Origin: CAVXNB01 sp963763085
Lineage (GTDB): Bacteria > Actinomycetota > Acidimicrobiia > Acidimicrobiales > Bog-793
Assembly (NCBI GenBank): GCA_963763085.1
Contig: CAVXNB010000001.1
Location: forward strand, 682,001-746,000
Direction of reading: 5' to 3'
DNA length: 64,000 nt
The notes beneath the pieces are model-generated. The model was given only the letters and a program-made list of their open reading frames with translations, was not told the DNA's origin and ran no database searches. Of this stretch, positions 37,313 through 46,550 are shown piece by piece. A program made the translations under genes and the position numbers. Each line of letters starts with the position of its first letter. Within the stretch, counting starts at the first letter, position 1.

Positions 37313-40300
37313 CTAGGTACGGGGGATCTCCCGCTCCTCGTAGGTCTCGATCACGTCGCCTTCCTTCAGGTCCTGGAAGTCGGTGAGCCCGATGCCGCAT
37401 TCGAAGCCCGCCTGCACTTCGCGGACGTCGTCCTTGAAACGGCGGAGCGAGGAGATCGCGCCCTTCCAGATGACGACCCCGTCGCGCAGGAAACGCACCT
37501 TCGAGCCGCGGGTGATGACCCCGTTGGTCACGTAACAGCCGGCGACGGCACCCACTCTCGGGACTCGGAAGACGGTCCGGACCTCGGCGTCGCCCGTGAC
37601 GACCTCTTCGATCTCTGGAGCCAGCATGCCGACCATGGCTGCCTGGACGTCCTCGATGAGCTTGTAGATGATCTCGTAGGTCCGGATCTCGACGCTGTGG
37701 CTCTCGGCCAGCTCGCGGGCCCGACGGTCGGGCCGGACGTTGAAGCCGATGATCGTCGCGCCGGAGGCCGCCGCGATCGTCACGTCGCTCTCGGTGATCC
37801 CGCCGACGGCCCGGTGGACGAAGGCCACTTTCACGTCGTCGCGCTCGAGCTTGAGAAGGCTCTGGGTGACCGCCTCGAGCGAGCCCTGCACATCGGCCTT
37901 CAGCACGAGCGTCAAAGTCGCGGTCTCGCCGCGACGGATCTGCTCGAACAGGTCCTCGAGCTTCGCACCCGGGCTCGCCGACACGGTCGAGGCCTGCGCG
38001 AGGGTCGTGAAGCGAAGCCGCTGCTCGCGGGCGTCGCCAACGGTCCGCGCGATGGAGAGATCGGACGTGACGCGAAGCTCGTCGCCGGCGATCGGCGGCT
38101 CCGACAGTCCGAGCACCTGCACGGGCATGGAGGGGAAGGCCTCCTTGATCTGATCGCCGCGGTCGTTGATCAACGCCTTGACGCGACCCCAGGCGGCGCC
38201 GGCCACGATCGGCTCGCCGACACGGAGGGTTCCCCTCTGCACGATGATCGTCGCCACCGGGCCACGCCCGATGTCGAGGTTCGACTCGAGGACGGCACCC
38301 TTGGCGTCGCCTTCGGTGTCGGCACGCAGCTCGAGCACCTCGGCGAGCACGACCAGCTGTTCGAGCAGGTCGTCGATGCCGAATGACTGCAGGGCCGAGA
38401 TCTCGACCGTGATCGTGTCGCCGCCCCACGCCTCCGGCACGAGGCCGTGCTCGGACAGCTGCTGCAGCACCCGGTTCGGGTCAGCGTCGGCCCGGTCGAT
38501 CTTGTTGACCGCCACCACGATCGGCACCCCGGCCGCCTTGGCGTGGTTGATCGCCTCGACCGTCTGAGGCATCACGCCGTCGTCGGCGGCGACGACGAGC
38601 ACCACGATGTCGGTAACGCTGGCTCCGCGTGCCCGCATCGCAGTGAAGGCCTCGTGGCCGGGGGTGTCGATGAACGTCAGCAGGTGTTCGCGCCATTCAA
38701 CCTGGTAGGCACCGATGTGCTGGGTGATGCCGCCGGCCTCGCCGGCCACCACGTTGGACTCGCGGATGCGGTCGAGCAGAAGCGTCTTGCCGTGGTCGAC
38801 GTGGCCCATGACGGTGATGACCGGAGGACGCGGCTGCAGGTCCTCGTCCTCGTCCTCGTCCTCGTCACCGAAGAACTTGGCGCGGAGCGCCGCCTCCTGC
38901 TCCTCGCCAGGGTCGACGAGGCGGATCTGAGCGCCGATCTCGGCGGAGAAGAGGTCGATCATGTCGTCGGTGAGCGGTTGGGTGGCCGTGACCATCTCGC
39001 CCTGGAGCAAGAGGAACCGCACGACGTCGCCGGCGGACCGGTTGAGACGCGGGCCAAGCTGCTGGGGGGTCGATCCGCGCTCGACGATCACCTCATGGTC
39101 GGGAACCGGCGCGCTGGACGGGAGGTAGGCCGTGATCTGGATCGGCTCGAGCTCCTCCATGTTCCGACGCCGGCGCCGCGGTCTCCGCTGCGGGGGACGG
39201 CCCCGCCCGACCGGGCCACCTCGTGCCGCGCCGGCGGGACCGCCGGGGGTGTAACCGCCGCCGCGCGCGAGCCTGGAGCTCCCCCACCGCCGAACTGCCC
39301 ACCTGGTCGGCCACCGTCTCTCGGCGCGAACTGGCCGGGGGGACGCTGGAATCCCCCACCGGTACCGCCTCCGGGACGCGGCGCGGCCTGTCTGCCGACA
39401 GGAGGCCGGCCAACCGGGCCGCCCGGACGACCGGGGCTCATCCCCGGACGAGGGCCGGGCGCAGCGGGCCGGGAACCTGGTGCGCCGGTTGGCGCGGGGC
39501 GCCGGGCTCCGGGCGGAGGAGGAATCGGACGGCCGGTGAGCGATCGCGGAGGCCCTGGGGGCGGCGGGATCGGCTTGCCCGAAGGACCGACAGGCCGGGG
39601 TGCCGCGGCGCTGTCGGGACGCGAAGCGGGCGGGGCCGATGGCGCGGCCGAGCCGGCCATCGAGGGGCCGGGGGCCGTCGCAGCGGTGGCGGTGGCGGCC
39701 GCTTCGTTTACGGCGGCCGCCGGCGCTGCCGCTGCCGGCGACGGGGTCTGGACCCGGGCGGCCGCTGCCGCCGGAGCCGGGGCGCCCGCAGGAGCGGGGG
39801 CGCCTCCCGCACCAGGGGCCGCGGCGGCCGGGATGGAGCCCGGGCCCGTGGCCGGCCGGGACGGGGCTTGTGGCACTGGTGCGGCCGCCGCGGGGCGCTG
39901 CGCGGGAGGGGCGGTTGCAGGTCTGACCGCGCCGGCAGGCGCCGCAGCGGGTCTGGGCGCGCTCGCCGGGGCTGGTGCCGAAGGCCGCGGCGCGGGCATC
40001 CGCGACGCGTCGGTGATCTCGCTCGCCGGCTTGCTCACAACGAGGCGTTGGCCCGGGCGAGGCTCGTGGGTGACGGCGGGACCATCCGCCGCCGGCCGCG
40101 AGGCCGTGCTGTCCGGGAATCCAGGAGCAGGCTCGGGTGTCGGCGCCGGCGGCCGGGCGCCGGGACGCTCGTCGGCCGGCGTGCTCACGGTACGCGGCGA
40201 TCCCGAAGGCGCGCCAGGACGCGCGGAGGCGCCGCCCGAGGCCGAGGACGACGGCTCCTCAGGCTGGACCGCACGTCGCAGCCCGTCGCGGTCCGCCTTG

Positions 40301-40446
40301 CGTCGAGCCCGGTCGGCCTGCGCGTCCTCGATCGACGACGAGTGGCTCTTCACGCCGATCCCGAGGTCGACGCAAAGGTCCAGGGCTTCCTTGTTGGTCA
40401 GCCCCAGCTCACGGGCAAGCTCGTAGACGCGGATTTTCTTGGGCAA
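37313..40446 (-). CDS. infB: Translation initiation factor IF-2 (one-base frameshift)
   Basis: GTPase that brings fMet-tRNA to the ribosome. TTG start at 40446: IF2N domain KKIRVYELARELGLTNKEAL. A Pro/Ala-rich linker of over 300 residues follows, then a Gly/Arg-rich stretch, then the G domain (VMGHVDHGKT, IDTPGHEAF, VNKIDRAD) and domains II-IV. One base is missing near 39270, in the Arg/Gly-rich stretch. With it restored the frame reads GGGYTPGGPAG and continues to MEELEPIQITAYLPSS. Corrected length 1044 residues. It is the first gene of the run that goes down to hisG. Confidence 0.94.
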
Positions 40447-40646
40447 CTGGTGGTTCGGTCCTCTCCGATCGAGGGGCGGCAGTCTTCGGGGTCCCGAGCC
40501 TGGCGCGGCCTTCCATTCTCACACAACGCCGGTGACCTCGTACACCCGCTTTCTCATTGTACGGCGGACGACCTGGCCTTCGAGCCGCGCGACTCTGGCC
40601 CGTTCGAGGGCCGGTCCGGGGGCCGGTCCGAAGTAGATTGCCGGCC

Positions 40647-41403
40647 ATGCCACCGTTGTTCGGTCACGAGGAAGGTGCTGCCCTCGTGGCCGTCGAGCGT
40701 GCCAACGGCGGTGAGCTGGCCCCACTGCTGCAGGTCCTGTGGACACTCTACGGATTCACGCCGCCGGCGTCGCGCCCGACGCCGGGCGGATTCGCCGCCT
40801 CGGCGAGGCTGCTGATCGAGGTCGGTCTCGTCGAGTACGTCGACCAACAGCTGGGGCTGACGCCGCACGGGCGCAAGCTGCTGCGCCGCTCCGGCATGCC
40901 GAACGACCCCCGCCACGTCACGCATGTCACCGACCTGCTCCAGGAGTTCGACGAGATCGACGTGGAGCGAGACATATCGGTGGAAGCTCCCAGCGAGGCC
41001 GACGTGCGCCAGGCGCTCAGCGACAAGGACGAGATCGAGCGAACGGGTGGAGTGGGGACTCCCCGTCATCGGCGACATCCGGCCCGTCACGTCGTCGATC
41101 CTCGGACTAGCCGGGGGCGGCCTGATCAGGTCGGAATGGATGCCGGCGGTTCTTCCTGACGCCGGCGAGGAGGGCAGCTCGGGCGAGGACGGGGTTGCCG
41201 GCGAGGACCGGAGCTCAGGCGAGGACGGGGACCACGGCCGGGACGGCAGCTCAGGCGAGGACAGCGGCTACGACGAGGACGCGGGCGTCGAGCCGGAGGC
41301 GGAGCATCTTCACGAGCTCCCGGCCGTCACACCGTTGCCGGACACACCTGCTCATCCGATCCGCGACCGGTTATTCGGCCACAGGCGAGGAGAGGACTCC
41401 TAG
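40647..41403 (+). CDS. Hypothetical protein with acidic low-complexity tail (one-base frameshift)
   Basis: ATG at 40647 (MPPLFGHEEGAALVAVERAN). Residues 20-100 look like a winged-helix-type helical domain (LLQVLWTLYGFTPPASRPT, then SARLLIEVGLVEYVDQQLGL). An extra A near 41044 breaks the frame. Corrected, it continues VEWGLPVIGDIRPVTSSILG and then an acidic Ser/Gly/Glu/Asp tail, 251 residues in all. No family is recognised. It is divergent from infB and convergent with the SDR gene, and it interrupts the usual nusA-infB order. Confidence 0.68.
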
Positions 41404-41445
41404 CCGGGCCGGCAGGGCAGAGGCGGTGTGTTCGAATTTCTTTCG

Positions 41446-41500
41446 AAACTTGCCTCCGAGAAAGATTGCGACCAGTCGCAATCTCGCTTTCGGCAAGTTT
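41446..41500. terminator. 55-bp near-palindrome between convergent genes
   Basis: Outer arms AAACTTGCC / GGCAAGTTT (9 bp) and inner arms GATTGCGAC / GTCGCAATC (9 bp) with a 2-nt loop. The internal segments can pair further with one bulge. It is much more AT-rich than its surroundings. It sits between the ends of the + strand hypothetical gene and the SDR gene, so a two-way transcription stop is the simplest role. T-runs are short (TTTC, TTTGC). It could also be a remnant of a small palindromic element. Confidence 0.55.
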
Positions 41501-41630
41501 GCAATGAAATTTGGTACTCCCGCCGGCGCCTTGCCGCCGGCGCCTGGCGACATCGCCCGGCAGCGATGCCCCAAGGCAGCGGCCGCCAGCGGCCGGCGGC
41601 GGCCCGGCGGCCGGCGCGGCCATCCCGGCT

Positions 41631-42422
41631 TCAGCTCGACTGGCTCCGCCGCGCCAGGTCGGCGGCGAGCCGGCGGGGTGCGAGGCGCAATGCCTGCATC
41701 GCCACCTTCGTCCGCAGTCCCGGCACCACGACGGCCCTTCCAGCACGTAGTCCATCCCATCCGGCACGGGCAACCTGGGCCGCCGACATCTGGGACGGAC
41801 TCGGGCGCATCAGTCTCGTGCCCTCGAGGCCGGCCGCGGCGGTGAAACCAGTCTGCACAGGACCCGGGCACAGGGCGGTGACCCGTACGCCGGTACCCCG
41901 GCACTCCTCGGTCAGCGCCTCGCTGAAGGATTTCACAAACGCCTTCGACGCGAAGTACACAGCCTGAAGGGGACCGGGAAGATAAGCAGCCGTCGAGGCG
42001 ACGTTCAAGATCCCGCCCTGGCCGCGCTCGGTCATTCCCGGGAGGGCCAGTCCCGTCAGCTCCACAAGCGACGTGATGTCCAGCTGGATCATCGCCAGGT
42101 CGTCGGCAAGAGCACGCTCGACCGCGAACCGCCCCAGGCCGGCGACGCCCGCATTGTTCACGAGCACGTCGATCGGCGCGCCGCCGAGCGATCTGAACAC
42201 GGTTGTTGCCGCCCCCGGCACGGCCAGGTCCGCGACGACGGCGGACGCCCTGACGTCGTGGCGCCGGCCGAGGTCCTTCGCGATCTCCTCGAGCTTCGCG
42301 CCCGATCGGGCGACGAGCACGAGGTCGTGACCGTCTCGTGCGGCGAGGCGGGCGAACTCGAGACCGATCCCGCCGGATGCCCCGGTGATCACCGCCAGCG
42401 ACCGGGCGCCGGGATGGGTCAC
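41631..42422 (-). CDS. Short-chain dehydrogenase/reductase
   Basis: 263 residues, GTG start overlapping the ylxR stop (GTGA). Nucleotide loop TGASGGIGLEFARLA, NNAGVAGLGRF, Ser in NVASTAAYLPG, and YFASKAFVKSFSEAL with catalytic Tyr/Lys. The PGPVQTGF and C-terminal basic helix resemble the DltE/Sdh-like lipid-associated SDRs. Substrate unknown. Its coupling to nusA-ylxR is unusual. Confidence 0.9.
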   Translation of the reverse strand: MTHPGARSLAVITGASGGIGLEFARLAARDGHDLVLVARSGAKLEEIAKDLGRRHDVRASAVVADLAVPGAATTVFRSLGGAPIDVLVNNAGVAGLGRFAVERALADDLAMIQLDITSLVELTGLALPGMTERGQGGILNVASTAAYLPGPLQAVYFASKAFVKSFSEALTEECRGTGVRVTALCPGPVQTGFTAAAGLEGTRLMRPSPSQMSAAQVARAGWDGLRAGRAVVVPGLRTKVAMQALRLAPRRLAADLARRSQSS

Positions 42423-42673
42423 TTCGCCGTCTCCTCGTTTCGCAAGGCGGTGACCGCCGCCGGAGTGATGGCGTGCCTCAACGCCTTGGAGAACGCGCGG
42501 CGCCGATCGGCGAGCTCGAGGCAGGCCGGCGACTCACGACAGAGCCACGCGCCCCGCCCGGGATGAGCCAAACCGACAGCGAGGCCACCGTCGCCGGCGT
42601 GCACGATGCGGAAAAGCTCCGAGACGGGGGCCACACGGCGGCAGCCGATGCAGGTGCGAAGCGGCGGCGCTAC
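42419..42673 (-). CDS. ylxR: YlxR (DUF448) RNA-binding protein, GTA at expected start
   Basis: Read from GTA at 42673, which overlaps the nusA TAG, the protein is 84 residues. It begins APPLRTCIGCRRVAPVSELF and continues GRGAWLCRESPACLELADRR, the classical YlxR layout with RTCIGCR and GRGAYLC-type motifs. No ATG/GTG/TTG is in frame before the GTG at 42634, and using that one would delete the RTCIGCR motif. The family position after nusA is canonical. YlxR is a nucleoid/RNase P-associated regulator in some bacteria. Confidence 0.85.
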   Translation of the reverse strand, partial: VAPPLRTCIGCRRVAPVSELFRIVHAGDGGLAVGLAHPGRGAWLCRESPACLELADRRRAFSKALRHAITPAAVTALRNEETAK

Positions 42674-44088
42674 TGGTCCGGCCCGCTTTCCGCGTCAGCC
42701 CCCTCATTGCCGGCATCCCCCTCCACAGCCGCTTCCCCAACCAGCTCGCCCGCAGCGACAACCGCTTCGGCCACGAGCTCCTCGCCGACGACAACCGCCT
42801 CGATGACGAGCTCCTCCGCGACCTCGACGGCCTCCTTCACGAGCTCGTCGGCCTCCTCGATCGTGTCGAGCTCGGCGGCTTCCTCGACCGCCTCCGCAAC
42901 GAGCTCCTCGGCCACCTCGGCCGCTTCGAGCACAAGGCCGTCCGCAACCTCGACGGCGGCGACCACGAGCTCCTCTCCGATCTCGCCGGCAGCCCAGGCC
43001 TCGGCGGACAGCGTCTCGCCACCTTCGGCCGGCTTCCACACCATCTCGCCCGACTCGTCCTCGACCCACTCGCCCTCGGCCCATTCGCCTTCGGCGTAAT
43101 CGGCTTCCTCGGCCGCCGCTTCGGACTCGCTCTTGATGTCGATGTGCCAACCCGTGAGGCGAGCCGCGAGCCGGGCGTTCTGGCCCTCCTTGCCGATCGC
43201 GAGCGACAGCTGGTAGTCGTGGACGATCACCGTCGCGCGGCCCCGCTCCTCGTCGAGCAGGACTTCCTTCACCTTGGCCGGCTGGAGCGCCCGGGAGACG
43301 AACTCGCCCGGGTCGTCCGAAAACGGAACGATGTCGACCTTCTCGCCTCGCAGCTCGGTCGTGACCATCCGCACCCGAGCTCCTCGGGCGCCGACGCACG
43401 CGCCAACGGGATCGACGTTGCTGTCGTTCGACCAGACAGCGATCTTCGTCCTGTGGCCGGGCTCGCGGGCGCAAGCCTTGATCTCGACGACACCGTTCGA
43501 GATCTCCGGCACCTCCAGCTCGAAGAGCCGCTTGATCAGGCCCGGATGGCTCCGCGACACGACTATCTGCGGACCTTTGGTCGTCTTCCGGACTTCGACG
43601 ATGTAGGCCTTCAGTCGTGCGCCGTGGTCGTAGCGCTCATAGGGGACCTGCTCAGCCTGGGGCAGCAGGGCCTCGACCTTGCCGAGGTCGAGGAGCGTGT
43701 AGCGGTTGTCGCTCTGCTGGATGATCCCGGTCACGATGTCGCCCTCGCGCCCCGCGTACTCCTCGTACTTCCGGTCGCGCTCCGCCTCGCGGATGCGCTG
43801 CAGGATCACCTGTCGCGCGGCCTGGGCGGCGATCCGACCGAAGTCGTCCGGAGTGTCGTCCCACTCGCGGGTCACGTTGCCCTCTTCGTCCAGCTCCTGG
43901 CCGTACACACGGATCTCGCCGGAGTCCGGGTCGATCGTCACGACGGCTTCCTCGGCTGCCTGCGGCAACCGCTTGTAGGCCGCCACGAGTGCGTTGGCGA
44001 GCGCGTCGAACAGGGTGTCTACGGCGATCCCCTTCTCCGCCGCGATCTGCTGGAGAGCCTCCAGGAGGTCAAAATTCGTTGCGCTCAT
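42670..44088 (-). CDS. nusA: Transcription termination/antitermination factor NusA with long acidic tail
   Basis: 472 residues; ATG overlaps the rimP stop. NTD (FDLLEALQQIAAEKGIAVDT), S1 domain (GDIVTGIIQQSDNRYTLLDL) and KH domains (SNDSNVDPVGACVGARGARV, SLAIGKEGQNARLAARLTG) are complete. From about residue 335 there is an acidic tail of over 130 residues. It contains repeated ELVxEAVEVAEEL-like segments that should form long amphipathic helices, where actinobacterial NusA normally ends. Confidence 0.95.
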   Translation of the reverse strand: MSATNFDLLEALQQIAAEKGIAVDTLFDALANALVAAYKRLPQAAEEAVVTIDPDSGEIRVYGQELDEEGNVTREWDDTPDDFGRIAAQAARQVILQRIREAERDRKYEEYAGREGDIVTGIIQQSDNRYTLLDLGKVEALLPQAEQVPYERYDHGARLKAYIVEVRKTTKGPQIVVSRSHPGLIKRLFELEVPEISNGVVEIKACAREPGHRTKIAVWSNDSNVDPVGACVGARGARVRMVTTELRGEKVDIVPFSDDPGEFVSRALQPAKVKEVLLDEERGRATVIVHDYQLSLAIGKEGQNARLAARLTGWHIDIKSESEAAAEEADYAEGEWAEGEWVEDESGEMVWKPAEGGETLSAEAWAAGEIGEELVVAAVEVADGLVLEAAEVAEELVAEAVEEAAELDTIEEADELVKEAVEVAEELVIEAVVVGEELVAEAVVAAGELVGEAAVEGDAGNEGADAESGPDQ

Positions 44089-44657
44089 TGCGTGTCCGCC
44101 ATCTCTTTCTCGGCGCGCTCTGGACGGACCGCCGCTTGCTGTGAGCCGGCGCCTCGGCGCCGGCCGTTCCGGGCAGTCGGGGAAGAGGTGCCCGCCAACG
44201 CCGCTCTCCAGTCGAAGACCGTGTGGGCTCGTTCGATGTCGCCATAGGCGAGGCGTCGTGAGCCCTCGGGGAGGTCAGGGGCCGCCACGACCACGCCGCG
44301 TTCGTCGGCGGCGACGAGCTCGCCTTCGAGCCTCCGGTCACCTACCACGCCGGGCATGGTTCGCACCGCGATCCTTTGGCCCACGAACCGGCGGAAGTGC
44401 TCGGGCCGGCGCAGCCGTCGCTCGAGCCCGGGGCTCGAGACCTCGAGCTCGTACCGACTCGCGGGTCCGACGCTCTCTCGATCGAGAGCTGCCGAGATCT
44501 CCTTGCTCGCCGCGGCGAGGGTGTCGAGGTCTATGCCGCCTTCGCGATCGACCGTCACGACAACATTCCCGGATCGGAGCTCGACGTCGATCAGCTCGAG
44601 ACCAGCAGCTTGGAGCACGGGCGCGGCGAGACGCTCTACGTCGTCTGACGTACCCAT
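44085..44657 (-). CDS. rimP: Ribosome maturation factor RimP
   Basis: 190 residues. GLELIDVELRSGNVVVTVDR, GGIDLDTLAAASKEISAALD and the YELEVSSPGLERRLRRPEHF motif identify RimP, needed for 30S assembly. A basic C-terminal tail follows the second domain. It is the first gene of the rimP-nusA-ylxR-SDR unit, with the terminator-like hairpin 45-65 nt upstream. Confidence 0.94.
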   Translation of the reverse strand: MGTSDDVERLAAPVLQAAGLELIDVELRSGNVVVTVDREGGIDLDTLAAASKEISAALDRESVGPASRYELEVSSPGLERRLRRPEHFRRFVGQRIAVRTMPGVVGDRRLEGELVAADERGVVVAAPDLPEGSRRLAYGDIERAHTVFDWRAALAGTSSPTARNGRRRGAGSQQAAVRPERAEKEMADTQ

Positions 44658-44688
44658 CGCCGCTGCCTCCTTCGTGTCTTACCTGCCT

Positions 44689-44722
44689 CGGAAATTACAA
44701 AACGTGGGCGAACCGCCCACGT
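44689..44722 (-). terminator. Intrinsic terminator between the sigma gene and rimP
   Basis: Perfect 9-bp stem ACGTGGGCG / CGCCCACGT (44702-44710 with 44714-44722) and a 3-nt loop. On the minus strand it is followed by TTTTGTAATTT. It lies 113 nt after the sigma-factor stop and just before rimP. It should end the SIMPL/sigma transcript. If the rimP promoter is upstream of it, it could act as an attenuator for nusA. Confidence 0.85.
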
Positions 44723-44834
44723 CACGCCTGCTGCATATCAATCGAACGGTGCGGGATACTTTAGCAGTCCGGCGGCACGACGGTGCCCCCTCGGCTCGAG
44801 GCTCGCCAGGGATGCAAAGCGCTCTGATCGCCCG

Positions 44835-45350
44835 TCACAACGACGCCGGCGGCTCTTCTACCAGGTACCTGAGGTCGTCTCGGGCCATGCCGAGCTGCTT
44901 GCGGACGGTGCCTTCGGCGATGCCGAGCGATCGGGCCGCGTCCTTCGTGCTCAGCCCCACAACAAAACACAGCATCGCGCAAGCTCGTCGCCTCGCCGGC
45001 ATGCGGCCGAGCGCAGTTTCGAGAGCGAGATTGGAGACGGCCTCGCCGGCGGTGTCGTTGCGGGCGGCGCGGTCGAGGTCGAGCGTGTCGTCGTGCTTCC
45101 AATGGCTGCGGGACAGTCGGAAGGCGGTGCGGTAGACGTAGCCCGGCGGGTTAGTCCCCAGGCGCACCCGCCGCCAGTGCCCGAGCGTGCGGGCGAACGC
45201 CTCCTGTGCGACGTCCTCGGCGGCCGCTCGGTCCAGCCCCCCGATCTCGAGTGCTCGTACAAGACGCGGATAGTGGGTTTCGTAGACGGCGACGAAGTCG
45301 TCGGCTACGTCACCGCTGCGTTCTCGTGCGATGGCGACAGTCTGTCCCAC
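44835..45350 (-). CDS. ECF-type RNA polymerase sigma factor
   Basis: 171 residues. Region 2: FVAVYETHYPRLVRALEIGG, then DVAQEAFARTLGHWRR. Region 4: ALGRMPARRRACAMLCFVVG and the HTH in STKDAARSLGIAEGTVRKQL. It is small, with no extra domain. It follows the single-pass membrane protein gene by 27 nt, so the pair may form a signalling switch. Target promoters are unknown. Confidence 0.9.
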   Translation of the reverse strand: MGQTVAIARERSGDVADDFVAVYETHYPRLVRALEIGGLDRAAAEDVAQEAFARTLGHWRRVRLGTNPPGYVYRTAFRLSRSHWKHDDTLDLDRAARNDTAGEAVSNLALETALGRMPARRRACAMLCFVVGLSTKDAARSLGIAEGTVRKQLGMARDDLRYLVEEPPASL

Positions 45351-45377
45351 CCTCGGAGCTCCCGGCCGCCAGCAGCC

Positions 45378-46525
45378 CTACCCCTTTGCCGTGCTGCCGG
45401 CGCCGGGCGTCTTGTGGTTACCTCCGACGCCCCGGCACGCTCCGACGGCGAGCGCGAGCACGCCTGTTCCGGGAAGGACGGCATCCTCGAGGACACCCCC
45501 GCTGCGGGAGAGCGCGTAGACAGTCGCCTGACCGAGCAGCGCCTGACTGAGCTTGCTGCCCGCGGAAGAGCCGCTTCGTGCCTCAGCCAACTTCCGGACG
45601 AGCACCGCCCATCCGTCGACGACGGACATCTGGTCGCTCCCGCCGGCGGCAAACTCCGCCCGCGCCGCGGACGCCACAGCCGTCGTGTGCACGACGACGA
45701 CTGCGATCGGAGATCCCTCTCTCAGGCCGATGACCTGGTCAGCGAGAACGTCGAAGGGTCGTGCGGCCGATGGGCCGAGCGGCACGGTCACGAGCCCGAC
45801 CGCACCCGCGTCGGAGACCTCGACGACGAGAATGCGGTTCAGCAGGCAGCTCGGCGAGCGTGCCGCAGGCTGCGTGCGCCGCACCTGCCGGCGGAGCCGG
45901 CGCCGGAACTTCCGGCGGACGACCCGGTCGGGACGAGCTCGAGGGGAGCTACCGCCCACATCGCGGTGAAGACTCGGACGGTGATCCCGTCGCTCGTACG
46001 AGTAAACAGGTGGTGGATCGGAAGATCCCCGATCCCGAGCTCGGTCGGCGAGAGCGTCGGGCACCCAACGACGCCGCAGGTCGCTGAGGCGGCCTTCGAC
46101 GAAGTGGGCGCGAAGTAGGTCGCCTGAAGTCGCCCTGCTTGCTGGAGTGTCGAAGTGGCATTCAGCGACGACAAACTTTCGGCATTCGGGCCGACCCCGG
46201 AGTCCGTGTTGATCCAACCGAGGCCGGTCGGCACGACGCCGACCGGGGACGGAGGATATTTCGAGGTCGGGCCGAGCGTCGAGCCCCGCGGAACGGTGGG
46301 GCCGGAATTCGACCTGCCCGACGCTGAAGACGTCGCTCCTTGATGACTGAGCCCGATTCCCACACCCGCTCCGGCGACCACCAGCACGAGACCAAGCGTG
46401 GCCGCCGTCCGGGCCCGACGGGCCCTCAGCCGACGGTGCCTTCGGACGATGCCCTCGAGCACGGCCGGAGACGGGCGCTCGGAATCGTCGCCGTCGAGCA
46501 GGTGTGAGAGATCAGGGCCGTTCAT
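45378..46525 (-). CDS. Single-pass membrane protein, putative sigma-factor partner (one-base frameshift)
   Basis: N-terminal cytosolic part (MNGPDLSHLLDGDDSERPSP), basic stretch RRHRRLRARRARTAATLG and a transmembrane helix LGLVLVVAGAGVGIGL. An extracellular Ser/Gly/Thr-rich domain follows. One base is missing between about 45840 and 45930. The other frame continues NRILVVEVSDAGAVGLVTVP to the end at 45378. Corrected length is 382 residues. Gene order suggests an anti-sigma factor, but no zinc anti-sigma motif (HxxxCxxC) is present, so that is inference. Confidence 0.65.
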
Positions 46526-46550
46526 GACTGCCTTTCGACGTCAACCCGGC

